A DNA stretch of 14,913 nucleotides, from contig JARDZO010000127.1 in the NCBI GenBank assembly GCA_029240815.1, positions 1-14,913 on the forward strand, given 5' to 3'. The notes under the pieces were generated by a model, which saw only the letters and a list, made by a program, of their open reading frames with translations, was not told the origin of the DNA and did no database searches. The translations under genes and the position numbers were made by a program. The DNA comes from Brevibacillus sp. GTDB taxonomy: Bacteria; Bacillota; Bacilli; Brevibacillales; Brevibacillaceae. Below, one piece after another: positions 1-6,594 of this stretch (position 1 is the stretch's first letter; each line of letters opens with the position of its first letter).

Positions 1-93
1 GGGATGACCCCCAGCAGGTGTTCCTACGAAGCTGGAGCGTTTTCCCCTTTTTCCTCCCCTCCACTACAGTCTGATCGAGTGTAAAAAAAGGAA

Positions 94-116
94 GCGGGTG
101 TATTTCCCGCGTTTTT
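94..116 (+). terminator. Rho-independent terminator upstream of the thioredoxin-like gene
   Basis: A perfect 5-bp stem (GCGGG at 94-98, CCCGC at 106-110) with a 7-base loop is followed by a run of five T (112-116). An A-rich stretch lies before the stem. It probably ends a transcript entering from the left. No coding region in bases 1-93 can be recognised. Confidence 0.6.
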
Positions 117-143
117 CTTAATAAAGAAAAGGGGTGTTCGAGT

Positions 144-596
144 ATGCGCTTGCGCGAAGAATTGCCTGATTTTCCAGGGATTACTGAATGGGTAAATGGT
201 CAGGTGACAAAAGCGGATCTGGCTGGTAGCCCGGTATTGGTCCATTTTTGGTCCGTCAGCTGTTACATGTGTAAGGAGTCCATGCCGAGTGTGAATGAAT
301 GGCGGGACAAATATGCAGCGAACGGATTAAAAGTGATTGGAATCCACATGCCTCGTTCTGAAAAGGATTTGGACATGGAAACGATCAAGCAAACCATTGT
401 CGAACACAACCTGACCCATCCTATCGCCATCGACAACGAGATGAAAACCGTCGATGCATTCCAGAACGAGTATGTACCAGCCTTTTACTTATTTGACGAG
501 AATCTGCAACTGCGTCATTTCCAGGCGGGAGAGAAAGGTTTGAACCTGGTGAAAAAACGTCTGTTTAGAATTTTGGGGATCGAAGAGGAATCCTAG
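144..596 (+). CDS. Thioredoxin-fold TlpA/ResA-like thiol-disulfide protein, apparently cytosolic
   Basis: The protein has 150 residues and a thioredoxin fold of the TlpA/AhpC-TSA type. The redox motif is Cys40-Tyr-Met-Cys43, after a VLVHFWSVS strand typical of the family. A Val-Pro pair at 111-112 (VPAFYLFD) gives the cis-Pro expected next to the active site. Unlike ResA or StoA there is no N-terminal signal or membrane anchor: the protein begins MRLREELPDF and goes straight into the fold, so it should act in the cytosol, as a reductase or peroxiredoxin-like protein with an unknown partner. The ATG is preceded by an AAAAGGGG ribosome site. gcvH starts 58 bases downstream with no terminator between, so the two may be co-transcribed. 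The fold is secure; the substrate is unknown. Confidence 0.85.
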   Translation: MRLREELPDFPGITEWVNGQVTKADLAGSPVLVHFWSVSCYMCKESMPSVNEWRDKYAANGLKVIGIHMPRSEKDLDMETIKQTIVEHNLTHPIAIDNEMKTVDAFQNEYVPAFYLFDENLQLRHFQAGEKGLNLVKKRLFRILGIEEES

Positions 597-654
597 AATG
601 TTCGTCAAATATGTATGTGGTATGGACAGTACCTGATAGGAGGATACGTAAACG

Positions 655-1035
655 ATGGAATTCCCGAAAGATCTACGTTACAGCGAAGAGCATGAGTGGG
701 TACGTGTAGAAGGAAACAAGGCTTATATCGGAATTTCTGCTTTTGCTCAGTCCGAGCTGGGTGACATCGTGTTCGTCGAACTGCCAGAAGTAGGCTCGAC
801 GATCCAACAAGATGAGCCATTCGGCAGTGTGGAATCCGTAAAAACGGTTTCCGAGCTGTACGCTCCTGTAACCGGAAAAGTAGTTGAAGTGAACGGTGAA
901 CTGGAGGATGCTCCAGAATTGGTCAACTCCTCGCCTTATGAAAAAGCATGGATGATCGCTGTGGAGCTGTCCGATGCGGCTGAACTGGAAAAGCTGATGG
1001 ACGCCGACAAATACGAAGCAATGGTAAAAGAATAA
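655..1035 (+). CDS. gcvH: Glycine cleavage system H protein (lipoyl carrier)
   Basis: The 126-residue protein has the usual length and layout of GcvH. It carries the lipoyl domain hairpin with the modified lysine at Lys63 in the ESVKT motif, the flanking [12 protein letters not shown] and [11 protein letters not shown] strands, and the C-terminal SPYEKAWM segment. GcvH shuttles the aminomethyl group between the P, T and L proteins of glycine cleavage. In Bacillus it is also the first octanoyl acceptor in lipoate synthesis (LipM to GcvH, then LipL to E2 subunits). As in Bacillus, gcvH here is apart from gcvT/gcvP and not far from suf. The start is set by AGGAGGA (638-644), 10 bases before the ATG. 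The gene ends just before a strong terminator. Confidence 0.97.
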   Translation: MEFPKDLRYSEEHEWVRVEGNKAYIGISAFAQSELGDIVFVELPEVGSTIQQDEPFGSVESVKTVSELYAPVTGKVVEVNGELEDAPELVNSSPYEKAWMIAVELSDAAELEKLMDADKYEAMVKE

Positions 1036-1046
1036 GCAAGCATCAC

Positions 1047-1083
1047 AAAGCCGAGCGATGGATAGCCACCGCTCGGCTTTTTT
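1047..1083 (+). terminator. Strong terminator after gcvH
   Basis: A perfect 11-bp stem (AAAGCCGAGCG at 1047-1057 pairing with CGCTCGGCTTT at 1070-1080) has a 12-base loop and runs into TTTTTT. On the minus strand the hairpin is followed by only three T, so it serves the converging chemoreceptor gene less well. Confidence 0.92.
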
Positions 1084-1088
1084 GCACA

Positions 1089-1113
1089 GATAGGAATTTA
1101 TAAGATTCCTATC
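1089..1113. repeat. Perfect 9-bp inverted repeat between converging genes
   Basis: GATAGGAAT (1089-1097) and ATTCCTATC (1105-1113) form a perfect dyad with a 7-base AT-rich loop. It lies 59 bases past the end of the minus-strand chemoreceptor gene and just after the gcvH terminator. Neither strand has a T-run next to it, so it is not a classical terminator. It could be a 3'-end stabilising hairpin for the chemoreceptor mRNA. Confidence 0.5.
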
Positions 1114-1172
1114 CAGTATAAGTGCAACTAAGGCTCCGCCAGAAACGTGCGTAGCCAAGTTTTCTAATATGC

Positions 1173-3230
1173 CTACGACAGCTTGAAGACACGGATCGCG
1201 TCGTTCATTTCCTCCGCCATTTTGGCGAGCATGGTCGCGGCTGCAGAGATTTCCTGCATAGAAGCGTTTTGTTCTTCGGCTGCTGCCGCAACGTTCTGGG
1301 AGTTGGAGGCTGAACGTTCGGAAATGACAGAAATGTGATCAATGGCAGTGATGATACTTTCCATCTGCTCACTGATTTGCTTCATTTCTGTGCTCAGTAC
1401 TTCGGTGCGGGAAAACAATTGTCTGGTGGACCCGGTAATTTGGTCAAAAGCTGTTCCGGTCGATTGTACGAGGCTCATGCCCTCGTCCAAGATGGATTCG
1501 CTGTGATTCATCCCGGCAATCGCTGCTTCGGTATCTCGCTGGATGTCGGCGACGATTCGACTCACTTGCTCTGCAGCAGAACTGGATTGCTCGGCCAGCT
1601 TCCGCACTTCATCTGCTACAACGGCAAAGCCTCTTCCTTGCTCTCCGGCACGAGCGGCTTCGATCGCGGCATTTAGAGCCAGCAGGTTCGTTTGGGCCGC
1701 AATGGTGGTGATCAAGGAAATCATTTCACCAATCTCCTGGGATCGCTGCCCCAGCGTGTTTACCATTGCAGAAGTTTGTCCCAATTGCGAGTGAATGGCA
1801 CTCATTTGCTCGACTGCCTGGATCGCCATTTGGTTGCCTGATGCTGCTTTTTGATTGGCTTCAGAGGTGGAAGAGGCAACGACTTCGATCCCTTTTTCCA
1901 TTTGCGTGATCAGCTTGGCGATCTCTGTCACGACGTCTCCGCCCTTGTTCGTCGCATCTACCTGTTGTTCCGTACCATGGGCGATTTCTTGGACGCTCTG
2001 AGCGATCTGCTCCGTGGCATGGCTCGTTTGTTCGGCGCTGGCCATCAGCTGCTCGGAGGTGGCAGCTACTTGTTGAGAGCTGTAGCTGACGCGCTCCAGC
2101 GTCTCGCGCAACGTGGCAGTCATCGTATTGAAACGCTCGCCCATTCGTCCGACCTCATCGGCAGTCTGAATTTCCATGGAAGCCGTAAAGTCACCCTGGG
2201 ACAGCGAAAGGGATAGTTGATTGGCTTTATCGATCTGCTTGGCGAGGCTTTTACTGAATAAATGAATGACAAAAATCAGAACAGCTAGACCTACGATACT
2301 GACGGACAACAGCTTGAAAAAGAGTAAGCGCAAAGGCGTGTTTAACTCATTTTCCGGCATGACGAGAGCGATTGTCCAATTCGTTTGGGGAATCTTTTGA
2401 TAAAAAATGCGATTGACTCCATTTAGATCGGTAAAGGTGGAGGTGCCTTCTGCTTCTGCCATCACGGACGAGCTTATTCCAACAAGGGAAAGGTTGTCAT
2501 CGGATGTGATTTTTTGCTTCATTATCTTTTCCGCATTGGGATGAGCGAGGTATTGGCCGGTTTGATCGAGTAAAAAAGACCATCCCGTTTCACCCACTTT
2601 GGTTGCTGAAACGAATTTTTGAATGTCGCTTAATTCGATATCATCCGTAATCATCCCTAACCGTTTTTTGTTGGGAGTAAAGAAGGGGGCTACAACTGTC
2701 ACCATGGACGTTTTTGATAGATCATCGTAGTACGGCAGGGAGAAGTCGGTGACCTGCTTGGTGCTTGCTCCCAGGAGGTACCAAGGCTGATTCGGGTAGT
2801 TGTAAGATGGTTCACTGTACACTTCTGTCAGTGTGACCGTTCCGTCATCCTGTAGCGTACCGTAGGACGAGACGTACTGTATGTTTGGATCAAATTGGTA
2901 CGGCTCAATGAAAATACCCATTCCCAGGGAAGATTCATTAACCGGGACGATTTTTTTGAGCAAAGATTTCAGTTGCTCCGTGTTCGAAGCGGGTGGTAAG
3001 CTTTCTAAAACGCGTGCTGCGCTTTCAGCCACTTTACTATGTGCTTCCAGACGTTTTTCTACGGTGCCGCTTATCATGTCCAACTGGTAGTTCATTTTAC
3101 TGGTGATTTCATTGTTTAGCAGGGTTACGGAAAACCAGTAGGACAGTGCCATGACGACCAACAGAGTGACTAAGATGACGGGGAGCATGATGCTGAGTGT
3201 TCGCGAGCGGATGCTGGTAAACCGGAACAT
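1173..3230 (-). CDS. Methyl-accepting chemotaxis protein with dCache sensor domain
   Basis: This 685-residue transmembrane chemoreceptor signals to CheA/CheW. In order it has a short basic N-terminus, TM1 (about 13-36), an extracellular double-Cache ligand domain (about 37-300), TM2 (about 301-324), a HAMP domain (about 325-378) and a long coiled-coil signalling domain. The conserved hairpin tip is at about 503-543 ([20 protein letters not shown], then [18 protein letters not shown]). Gln/Glu-rich segments on either side fit methylation helices. A longer frame opens at 3287, but the ATG at 3230 has AAAGGAG 9 bases upstream and places TM1 normally, so it is chosen. It is a single gene, converging on gcvH and diverging from the Cys-rich protein gene. 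The family call is secure; the ligand is unknown. The amino-acid-binding motif is altered (see findings). Confidence 0.95.
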   Translation of the reverse strand: MFRFTSIRSRTLSIMLPVILVTLLVVMALSYWFSVTLLNNEITSKMNYQLDMISGTVEKRLEAHSKVAESAARVLESLPPASNTEQLKSLLKKIVPVNESSLGMGIFIEPYQFDPNIQYVSSYGTLQDDGTVTLTEVYSEPSYNYPNQPWYLLGASTKQVTDFSLPYYDDLSKTSMVTVVAPFFTPNKKRLGMITDDIELSDIQKFVSATKVGETGWSFLLDQTGQYLAHPNAEKIMKQKITSDDNLSLVGISSSVMAEAEGTSTFTDLNGVNRIFYQKIPQTNWTIALVMPENELNTPLRLLFFKLLSVSIVGLAVLIFVIHLFSKSLAKQIDKANQLSLSLSQGDFTASMEIQTADEVGRMGERFNTMTATLRETLERVSYSSQQVAATSEQLMASAEQTSHATEQIAQSVQEIAHGTEQQVDATNKGGDVVTEIAKLITQMEKGIEVVASSTSEANQKAASGNQMAIQAVEQMSAIHSQLGQTSAMVNTLGQRSQEIGEMISLITTIAAQTNLLALNAAIEAARAGEQGRGFAVVADEVRKLAEQSSSAAEQVSRIVADIQRDTEAAIAGMNHSESILDEGMSLVQSTGTAFDQITGSTRQLFSRTEVLSTEMKQISEQMESIITAIDHISVISERSASNSQNVAAAAEEQNASMQEISAAATMLAKMAEEMNDAIRVFKLS

Positions 3231-3347
3231 GAGAGGTGGCTCCTTTCCTGATTTGGATGCCAGTATATTTCCCCCGTCCAGATTCACTCAAACATGAATA
3301 TAAGGTTTAGGCAAATGAGGGAAAAATTTCAAACTAATCAGAAAACA

Positions 3348-3417
3348 TTGGTCAACGTATGGGGAATCAGGTACAATAAGGGGACCATTCCTTTTGCCAT
3401 CAACCTATTGGTATGAT
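3348..3417 (+). promoter_or_regulatory. Candidate promoters for the Cys-rich protein/VOC transcript
   Basis: Two candidates are visible in the divergent spacer. One is TTGGTC (3348-3353), an 18-base gap and TACAAT (3372-3377), five of six in the -10. The other is an extended -10, TGGTATGAT (3409-3417), without a good -35. Either would give a 100-160 base leader for the gene at 3518. I see no convincing promoter for the chemoreceptor on the other strand and no clear sigma-D motif. Confidence 0.35.
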
Positions 3418-3517
3418 TTGCGGGTAGAGAGTTCCGTGTAGAGTACGCTACAATTGCTGATACAGACAGAGTGTCGGCCAAATGGTGTATCGTTTGGCGA
3501 AGAAGGAGGGAGACTAT

Positions 3518-3952
3518 ATGAGTTATTGTTGCGGTGCCGGAATGGTAGGATCAGTAGGGTCAGTCCGTCATTATAAAACGCTGGTGCATAACGTCCCCAT
3601 CATGTTTTGTCCTGTATGTGACAGAATTGAAGTCCATCCCGCTATTGAGGGCGAGTATGAAATTTTAGTAGAATATGCTCAAGGAGATCAGGCACCTGAA
3701 GTGGATTTTGCCGACTTTGTGAGTGTTGACAATACATCCGAGTTGTTCGAGAATTGTACCATGACGGATGAAGCAGCCAGCTTCGCCGATGTGCTAAAGC
3801 AGCAGATTGATGTTTCGCTTGATCTTCTCGGCGTCGCCAAGGAATTAAAGGACGACGAATGGCGTGATGCCTTGATGATTCGTTTAAAACGGTTAAGCGA
3901 GCGGCTGAAACAGTACAACAAGAGGAAGCAAATGTCGCAGAAAAGCGCTTGA
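3518..3952 (+). CDS. Small Cys-rich (putative metal-binding) protein of unknown function
   Basis: I do not recognise this 144-residue protein. The N-terminus has a Cys4-Cys5 pair followed by Gly-Ala-Gly, and a Cys31-Pro-Val-Cys34 knuckle, which together suggest a four-Cys zinc site loosely like the N-terminal ribbon of YgiT/MqsA-type proteins. The middle is acidic (about 55-90). The C-terminal third (about 91-140) is a predicted amphipathic helix rich in Lys and Arg. The frame is open from 3482, but the ATG at 3518 has AAGGAGG 8 bases upstream and puts the Cys pair at the very N-terminus, so it is preferred. The next gene (VOC fold) starts 27 bases after the stop, so they probably share a transcript. 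A regulatory or adaptor role is only a guess. Confidence 0.75.
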   Translation: MSYCCGAGMVGSVGSVRHYKTLVHNVPIMFCPVCDRIEVHPAIEGEYEILVEYAQGDQAPEVDFADFVSVDNTSELFENCTMTDEAASFADVLKQQIDVSLDLLGVAKELKDDEWRDALMIRLKRLSERLKQYNKRKQMSQKSA

Positions 3953-3979
3953 CCAGAGTTGACGTGGGAGGCAGTGTGA

Positions 3980-4372
3980 ATGTTTCATTTGAAAGGCATT
4001 CATCACATCGCATTGAACTGCAGCGATGTTGTGAAGGTAGCTCAATTTTTTAAAGAGATATTGGAAGTTCCCATCCCAGAAGAGAATATAGTGGAAGGAG
4101 CCCCTGTCTACTTTCAAATCGGCACATACACACGGATCGGACTCCATCCATTTAGTGGGGACAATGGCAAGGGTGGAGTGGGTCAAGTCGACCACATTGC
4201 ATTTTCCGTAACAAGCCGCGCTGAATTGGACTATCTGGTGGATAAGCTTGAAGCAGAAAATATTTGTTACAGAGGCCCGATTGCTCGACCAACTAGCTTT
4301 AATCTCTATTTTGAGACACCGGATGGGCATCATTTGGAAGTGCGTTTGGATAAGGACGAATATGACGAATAG
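3980..4372 (+). CDS. VOC-superfamily (glyoxalase I/dioxygenase fold) metalloprotein
   Basis: This 130-residue protein is built from two beta-alpha-beta-beta-beta modules of the vicinal oxygen chelate fold. Likely metal ligands are His9 (GIHHIALN), His72 (QVDHIAFSV) and Glu120 (TPDGHHLEVR), in the usual spacing. The ETPDGHHLEVR end is typical of the family. The superfamily covers glyoxalase I, fosfomycin-resistance enzymes, extradiol dioxygenases and epimerases; nothing here picks one, and the short length fits the many single-domain members of unknown substrate. GGGAGG lies 8 bases before the ATG. It follows the Cys-rich gene by 27 bases and is closed by a terminator at 4400-4422. Confidence 0.88.
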   Translation: MFHLKGIHHIALNCSDVVKVAQFFKEILEVPIPEENIVEGAPVYFQIGTYTRIGLHPFSGDNGKGGVGQVDHIAFSVTSRAELDYLVDKLEAENICYRGPIARPTSFNLYFETPDGHHLEVRLDKDEYDE

Positions 4373-4399
4373 AACATACATGGCATGTAAAAGACTTCC

Positions 4400-4422
4400 A
4401 CTCTCTTGAGCGGGAGTTTTTT
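4400..4422 (+). terminator. Terminator after the VOC gene
   Basis: A 6-bp stem (ACTCTC at 4400-4405 with GGGAGT at 4412-4417, one T-G wobble) and a 6-base loop run into six T. A second dyad follows at once: TTTTCTCG (4425-4432) with CGAGAAAA (4451-4458), enclosing a CGACATGTCG palindrome (4443-4452). Confidence 0.75.
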
Positions 4423-4557
4423 GCTTTTCTCGGGCCAAACATCGACATGTCGAGAAAAAGAAGTCCTTCCTGACAGGACACGACAGTGCTTCCCATTCCT
4501 CGTCAAAGGATTCGACCAAACAATCCGCGAACCCAACAAGGGAGAGGGGTGGCGAGT

Positions 4558-4899
4558 ATGGTTGGGATCGGCGGATTGCTAGCGGAAGTGGCAGAACGAC
4601 TGCAAAGAAAAGCGCATGTGCGGCTGTTGACGGCAGGATGGGAGCGACGGATCGGGATCGTGGAGGTTGATTCCCAGCTGCGATGGCAAATGACCTTCTC
4701 GCAGGGACGCGCATTCTGCGGAGAGTGGACCGACGAACAGTCAGCTGATGTGGTCTTGCAGGGGCATGAGCGGGAATTGCGCATGCTCCTGGAGGGTGAT
4801 GAGCTTTTGTATACGAGTGCCAAGCAGCATGTGCGGATAGCAGGAGCACTGCGTGATCAGTTAAAGCTGGATGCTATCTTGCGACTCACAAGCAAGTGA
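4558..4899 (+). CDS. SCP2-like sterol/lipid-binding domain protein
   Basis: This 113-residue protein is essentially a single SCP2 domain, a small alpha-beta fold with a hydrophobic tunnel that binds lipids or fatty acyl groups. The support is the overall pattern: a strand-rich middle (WERRIGIVEVDS, LRWQMTFSQGRAF), an ADVVLQGHERELRMLLEGDE segment that matches the family's loop-helix region, and a C-terminal HVRIAGALRDQLKLDAILRL helix. No catalytic residues are expected. The frame is open from a GTG at 4486, but the extra 24 residues are Arg/Pro-rich and unlike the family. The ATG at 4558 follows GGGAGAGG and is preferred. It lies 56 bases before the amidohydrolase gene, which has its own promoter. 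The ligand is unknown. Confidence 0.75.
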   Translation: MVGIGGLLAEVAERLQRKAHVRLLTAGWERRIGIVEVDSQLRWQMTFSQGRAFCGEWTDEQSADVVLQGHERELRMLLEGDELLYTSAKQHVRIAGALRDQLKLDAILRLTSK

Positions 4900-4912
4900 G
4901 AGGAAGACATTA

Positions 4913-4921
4913 TGATATAAT
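4913..4921 (+). promoter_or_regulatory. Extended -10 promoter for the amidohydrolase gene
   Basis: TGATATAAT is a perfect extended -10 (TG, one base, TATAAT). It lies just after the SCP2 stop codon and about 35 bases before the next start. The -35 region (CAAGTG at 17-base spacing) is poor, which an extended -10 can offset. Confidence 0.6.
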
Positions 4922-4955
4922 AGAAAAAAACGAAACATTCGAGGAGGAACGGTCA

Positions 4956-6101
4956 ATGTCCACGACTCTTTCTTTGAAGCAAACCGTGACCGCACGTGAA
5001 TCGTCTATTGCCGAAACATTCGGTCATTTGCATGCGAATCCGGAGATTAGCTGGAAGGAAGTACAGACGACCCGCTATTTGGTGGAGCGGATGCGTGCTC
5101 TCGGTCTACGTGTCACGACCTTTGATGATTGTACAGGCTTGGTGGCGGAATGGGGAGAAGGAAAGCCCGTGGTGGGACTGCGTACGGATATCGACGCACT
5201 CTGGCAGGAAGTGGATGGCGAATGGCGAGCGAACCATTCGTGCGGGCACGATGCCCATATGACGTTGATTGTCGAAGCGGTGGAGACTTTGATCGCTTCG
5301 GGCTATCAGCCTCCGGGTACAGTGAAAATCTTGTTTCAGCCGGCAGAGGAAAAGGGGACGGGCGCACTGAAGCTCGTGGAAAAAGGGGTCGTAGATGACA
5401 TCGATTATTTGTACGGCGTGCATCTTCGTCCCATTCAGGAAATGAAGGGCGGCTTGGCAGGCCCTGCGATTTATAACGGAGCGGCGATGTTTCTGTACGG
5501 CGAAATTACAGGGGTGTCTGCGCATGGTGCTAGACCTCATCTGGGCATCAATGCGATCGAGGCAGCGAGTGCCATCATCACGGGAATCGGACAAGTACAT
5601 ACAGACCCTACTGTTCCCGCAACCGTTAAAATGACCATGCTCCAGGCTGGCGGGGAAAGCTACAATATCATTCCGGACAAAGCGCGTTTCGCACTCGACT
5701 TGCGCGCACAAACGAATCAGGCGATGGATGACCTGATCACTCGAGTACGCCAGGTTATTGATGGAGTAGCCGTCACGTATCAGGCAACGATCGATGTGCA
5801 GCCAGGCTCCCGTATGGTGGCGGCTGAGGTGAGTGATGAGGCCAAGCTTCTGATGGAGCAGGCGATCATCGATGTACTGGGTGAAGAGAATCTGAGAGCA
5901 GCTCCGGTGAGCCCAGGTGCAGAAGATTTCCATTACTACACGGTAGAGCGCCCGCAAATCAAAGCCACGATGCTCGCCCTCGGTTGCGATCTAACGCCGG
6001 GTTTGCATCATCCGCATATGCAATTTGATCAGAAGGCGCTGGTCAAAGGCGTCGAAATTTTAGCAAACGTGGTCGTCAGGACGTTTGAACAACTGAAGTG
6101 A
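4956..6101 (+). CDS. amhX: M20-family amidohydrolase/aminoacylase, AmhX-like
   Basis: The 381-residue protein belongs to the M20D metal-dependent amidohydrolases, which hydrolyse N-acyl or amide bonds. The catalytic domain has GLRTDIDALW (about 75-84), the metal motif Cys96-Gly-His98-Asp-Ala-His (in NHSCGHDAHMT), the Glu131-Glu132 pair (FQPAEEKGTG) and GVHLRP near His156. The lid/dimerisation domain includes SAHGARPH (about 189-195). The C-terminal part has SPGAEDFHYY and GLHHPHMQFD, which supplies the last ligand. ALWQEVDG with NHSCGHDAHMT is the pattern I recall for B. subtilis AmhX, as is the length of about 380 residues. The start at 4956 has GAGGAGG 8 bases upstream; the frame opens earlier at 4896 but would overlap the SCP2 gene. 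The substrate is not settled. Confidence 0.88.
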   Translation: MSTTLSLKQTVTARESSIAETFGHLHANPEISWKEVQTTRYLVERMRALGLRVTTFDDCTGLVAEWGEGKPVVGLRTDIDALWQEVDGEWRANHSCGHDAHMTLIVEAVETLIASGYQPPGTVKILFQPAEEKGTGALKLVEKGVVDDIDYLYGVHLRPIQEMKGGLAGPAIYNGAAMFLYGEITGVSAHGARPHLGINAIEAASAIITGIGQVHTDPTVPATVKMTMLQAGGESYNIIPDKARFALDLRAQTNQAMDDLITRVRQVIDGVAVTYQATIDVQPGSRMVAAEVSDEAKLLMEQAIIDVLGEENLRAAPVSPGAEDFHYYTVERPQIKATMLALGCDLTPGLHHPHMQFDQKALVKGVEILANVVVRTFEQLK

Positions 6102-6120
6102 TCTGGCCTAATTGTGAAAA

Positions 6121-6161
6121 GAAGAAGGAGCCTGTATCCGAAATGGTACTGGGCTTCTTTT
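6121..6161 (+). terminator. Terminator after the amidohydrolase gene
   Basis: Bases 6121-6137 (AAGGAGCCTGTA core) fold back on 6147-6161 (TACTGGGCTTCTTTT). The stem holds AGCC/GGCT and GTA/TAC with purine/pyrimidine pairs below, and ends in a T-rich tail, 20 bases after the stop codon. Its 3' half recurs at 6359-6376. Confidence 0.75.
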
Positions 6162-6218
6162 GTGATCAGGCGAGGAATAATTTTTAATGGAACGCGGTAT
6201 GCGCGATTGTGTTATACG

Positions 6219-6377
6219 TATTGCGATGAAGCATCGATCATAAAGGGGGTGGCGGCATTGCACGAAGCCTCAATCAGGAGTCGATGTCCTCAATAGCGCT
6301 GGGGAAGAGAGTGTGGGGAGTAATGGAATCAAGCAGGTCACAGTTGCCTGGTGCCTACATGGTACTGGGTTTCTTTC
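6219..6377 (+). ncRNA. Possible short transcript with a tiny ORF between amhX and pckA (speculative)
   Basis: The 493 bases between amhX and pckA contain no convincing conventional gene. Within them is an ordered set of signals: an extended -10-like element with a CcpN-type sequence (6208-6218), a strong ribosome-site-like AAAGGGGGTG (6242-6250), a TTG 8 bases later opening a 12-codon frame (6258-6296, peptide MHEASIRSRCPQ), and a terminator hairpin at 6347-6376. Together they would define an RNA of about 155 bases. The -35 is poor and no homology is recognised. It is not like SR1P, the peptide of the CcpN-controlled SR1 RNA. Decayed sequence around a duplicated terminator is an equally fair reading. 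Confidence 0.2.
6347..6376 (+). terminator. Second terminator-like hairpin in the amhX-pckA gap
   Basis: CCTGGTGCC (6347-6355) pairs along its full length, with three G-T wobbles, with GGTACTGGG (6361-6369) around a 5-base loop, and runs into TTTCTTT. There is no recognised gene directly upstream, so either it ends a short unannotated transcript or it is a copy of the amhX terminator. Confidence 0.5.
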
Positions 6378-6513
6378 GTGTAACCAGTAATTCACTGCCA
6401 AGCCACAGTCGTTCCATGGAAAAGAAAATGAGGGACAGGGGAAACCTAGCGTGGATGGTTATTCACACATTCTCCATAAGAGATTATAAAATTATGTAGC
6501 TTAATTGATTAAA

Positions 6514-6524
6514 TGTGATATACT
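6514..6524 (+). promoter_or_regulatory. pckA extended -10 promoter overlapping a CcpN-type operator
   Basis: TGATATACT (6516-6524) is an extended -10 with a weak -35, giving a leader of about 65 bases. The 11-mer TGTGATATACT (6514-6524) fits the B. subtilis CcpN consensus as I recall it (TRTGHYATAYW) at every position. CcpN represses pckA, gapB and sr1 under glycolytic conditions in B. subtilis. An 8-of-11 match lies at 6561-6571, and AATTACAAA occurs twice downstream of the -10 (6525-6533, 6543-6551). Confidence 0.55.
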
Positions 6525-6594
6525 AATTACAAATTGAACGACAATTACAAAGTCACAATAATGGATATACATTTGGGAAGGAGATCGTTCACAC

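Noticed and set aside
11..35. CCAGC/GCTGG hairpin near the left end
   Set aside because: The 5-bp stem has a large loop and a mixed C/T tail. It may belong to a feature cut by the window edge, and it is too weak to call.
3893..4849. 318-codon minus-strand frame over the VOC and SCP2 genes
   Set aside because: It is antisense to two genes with clear families and crosses a terminator. The translation (Cys, His and Ser rich) looks like a shadow.
6242..6270. T-box-like AGGGGGTGGCGGCA sequence
   Set aside because: It resembles the T-box AGGGTGGNACCGCG only partly. There is no specifier stem or proper antiterminator, and pckA is not a T-box target.
6114..6296. 60-codon open frame starting at GTG just after amhX
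   Set aside because: It runs through the amhX terminator, has no ribosome site at its start, and its composition is not protein-like. Only its last 12 codons have a good SD in front.
6284..6499. 71-codon open frame in the amhX-pckA gap
   Set aside because: No family likeness. The AGGAG before its ATG is only 3 bases away, and the frame runs through the terminator hairpin at 6347-6376 and up to the pckA promoter.
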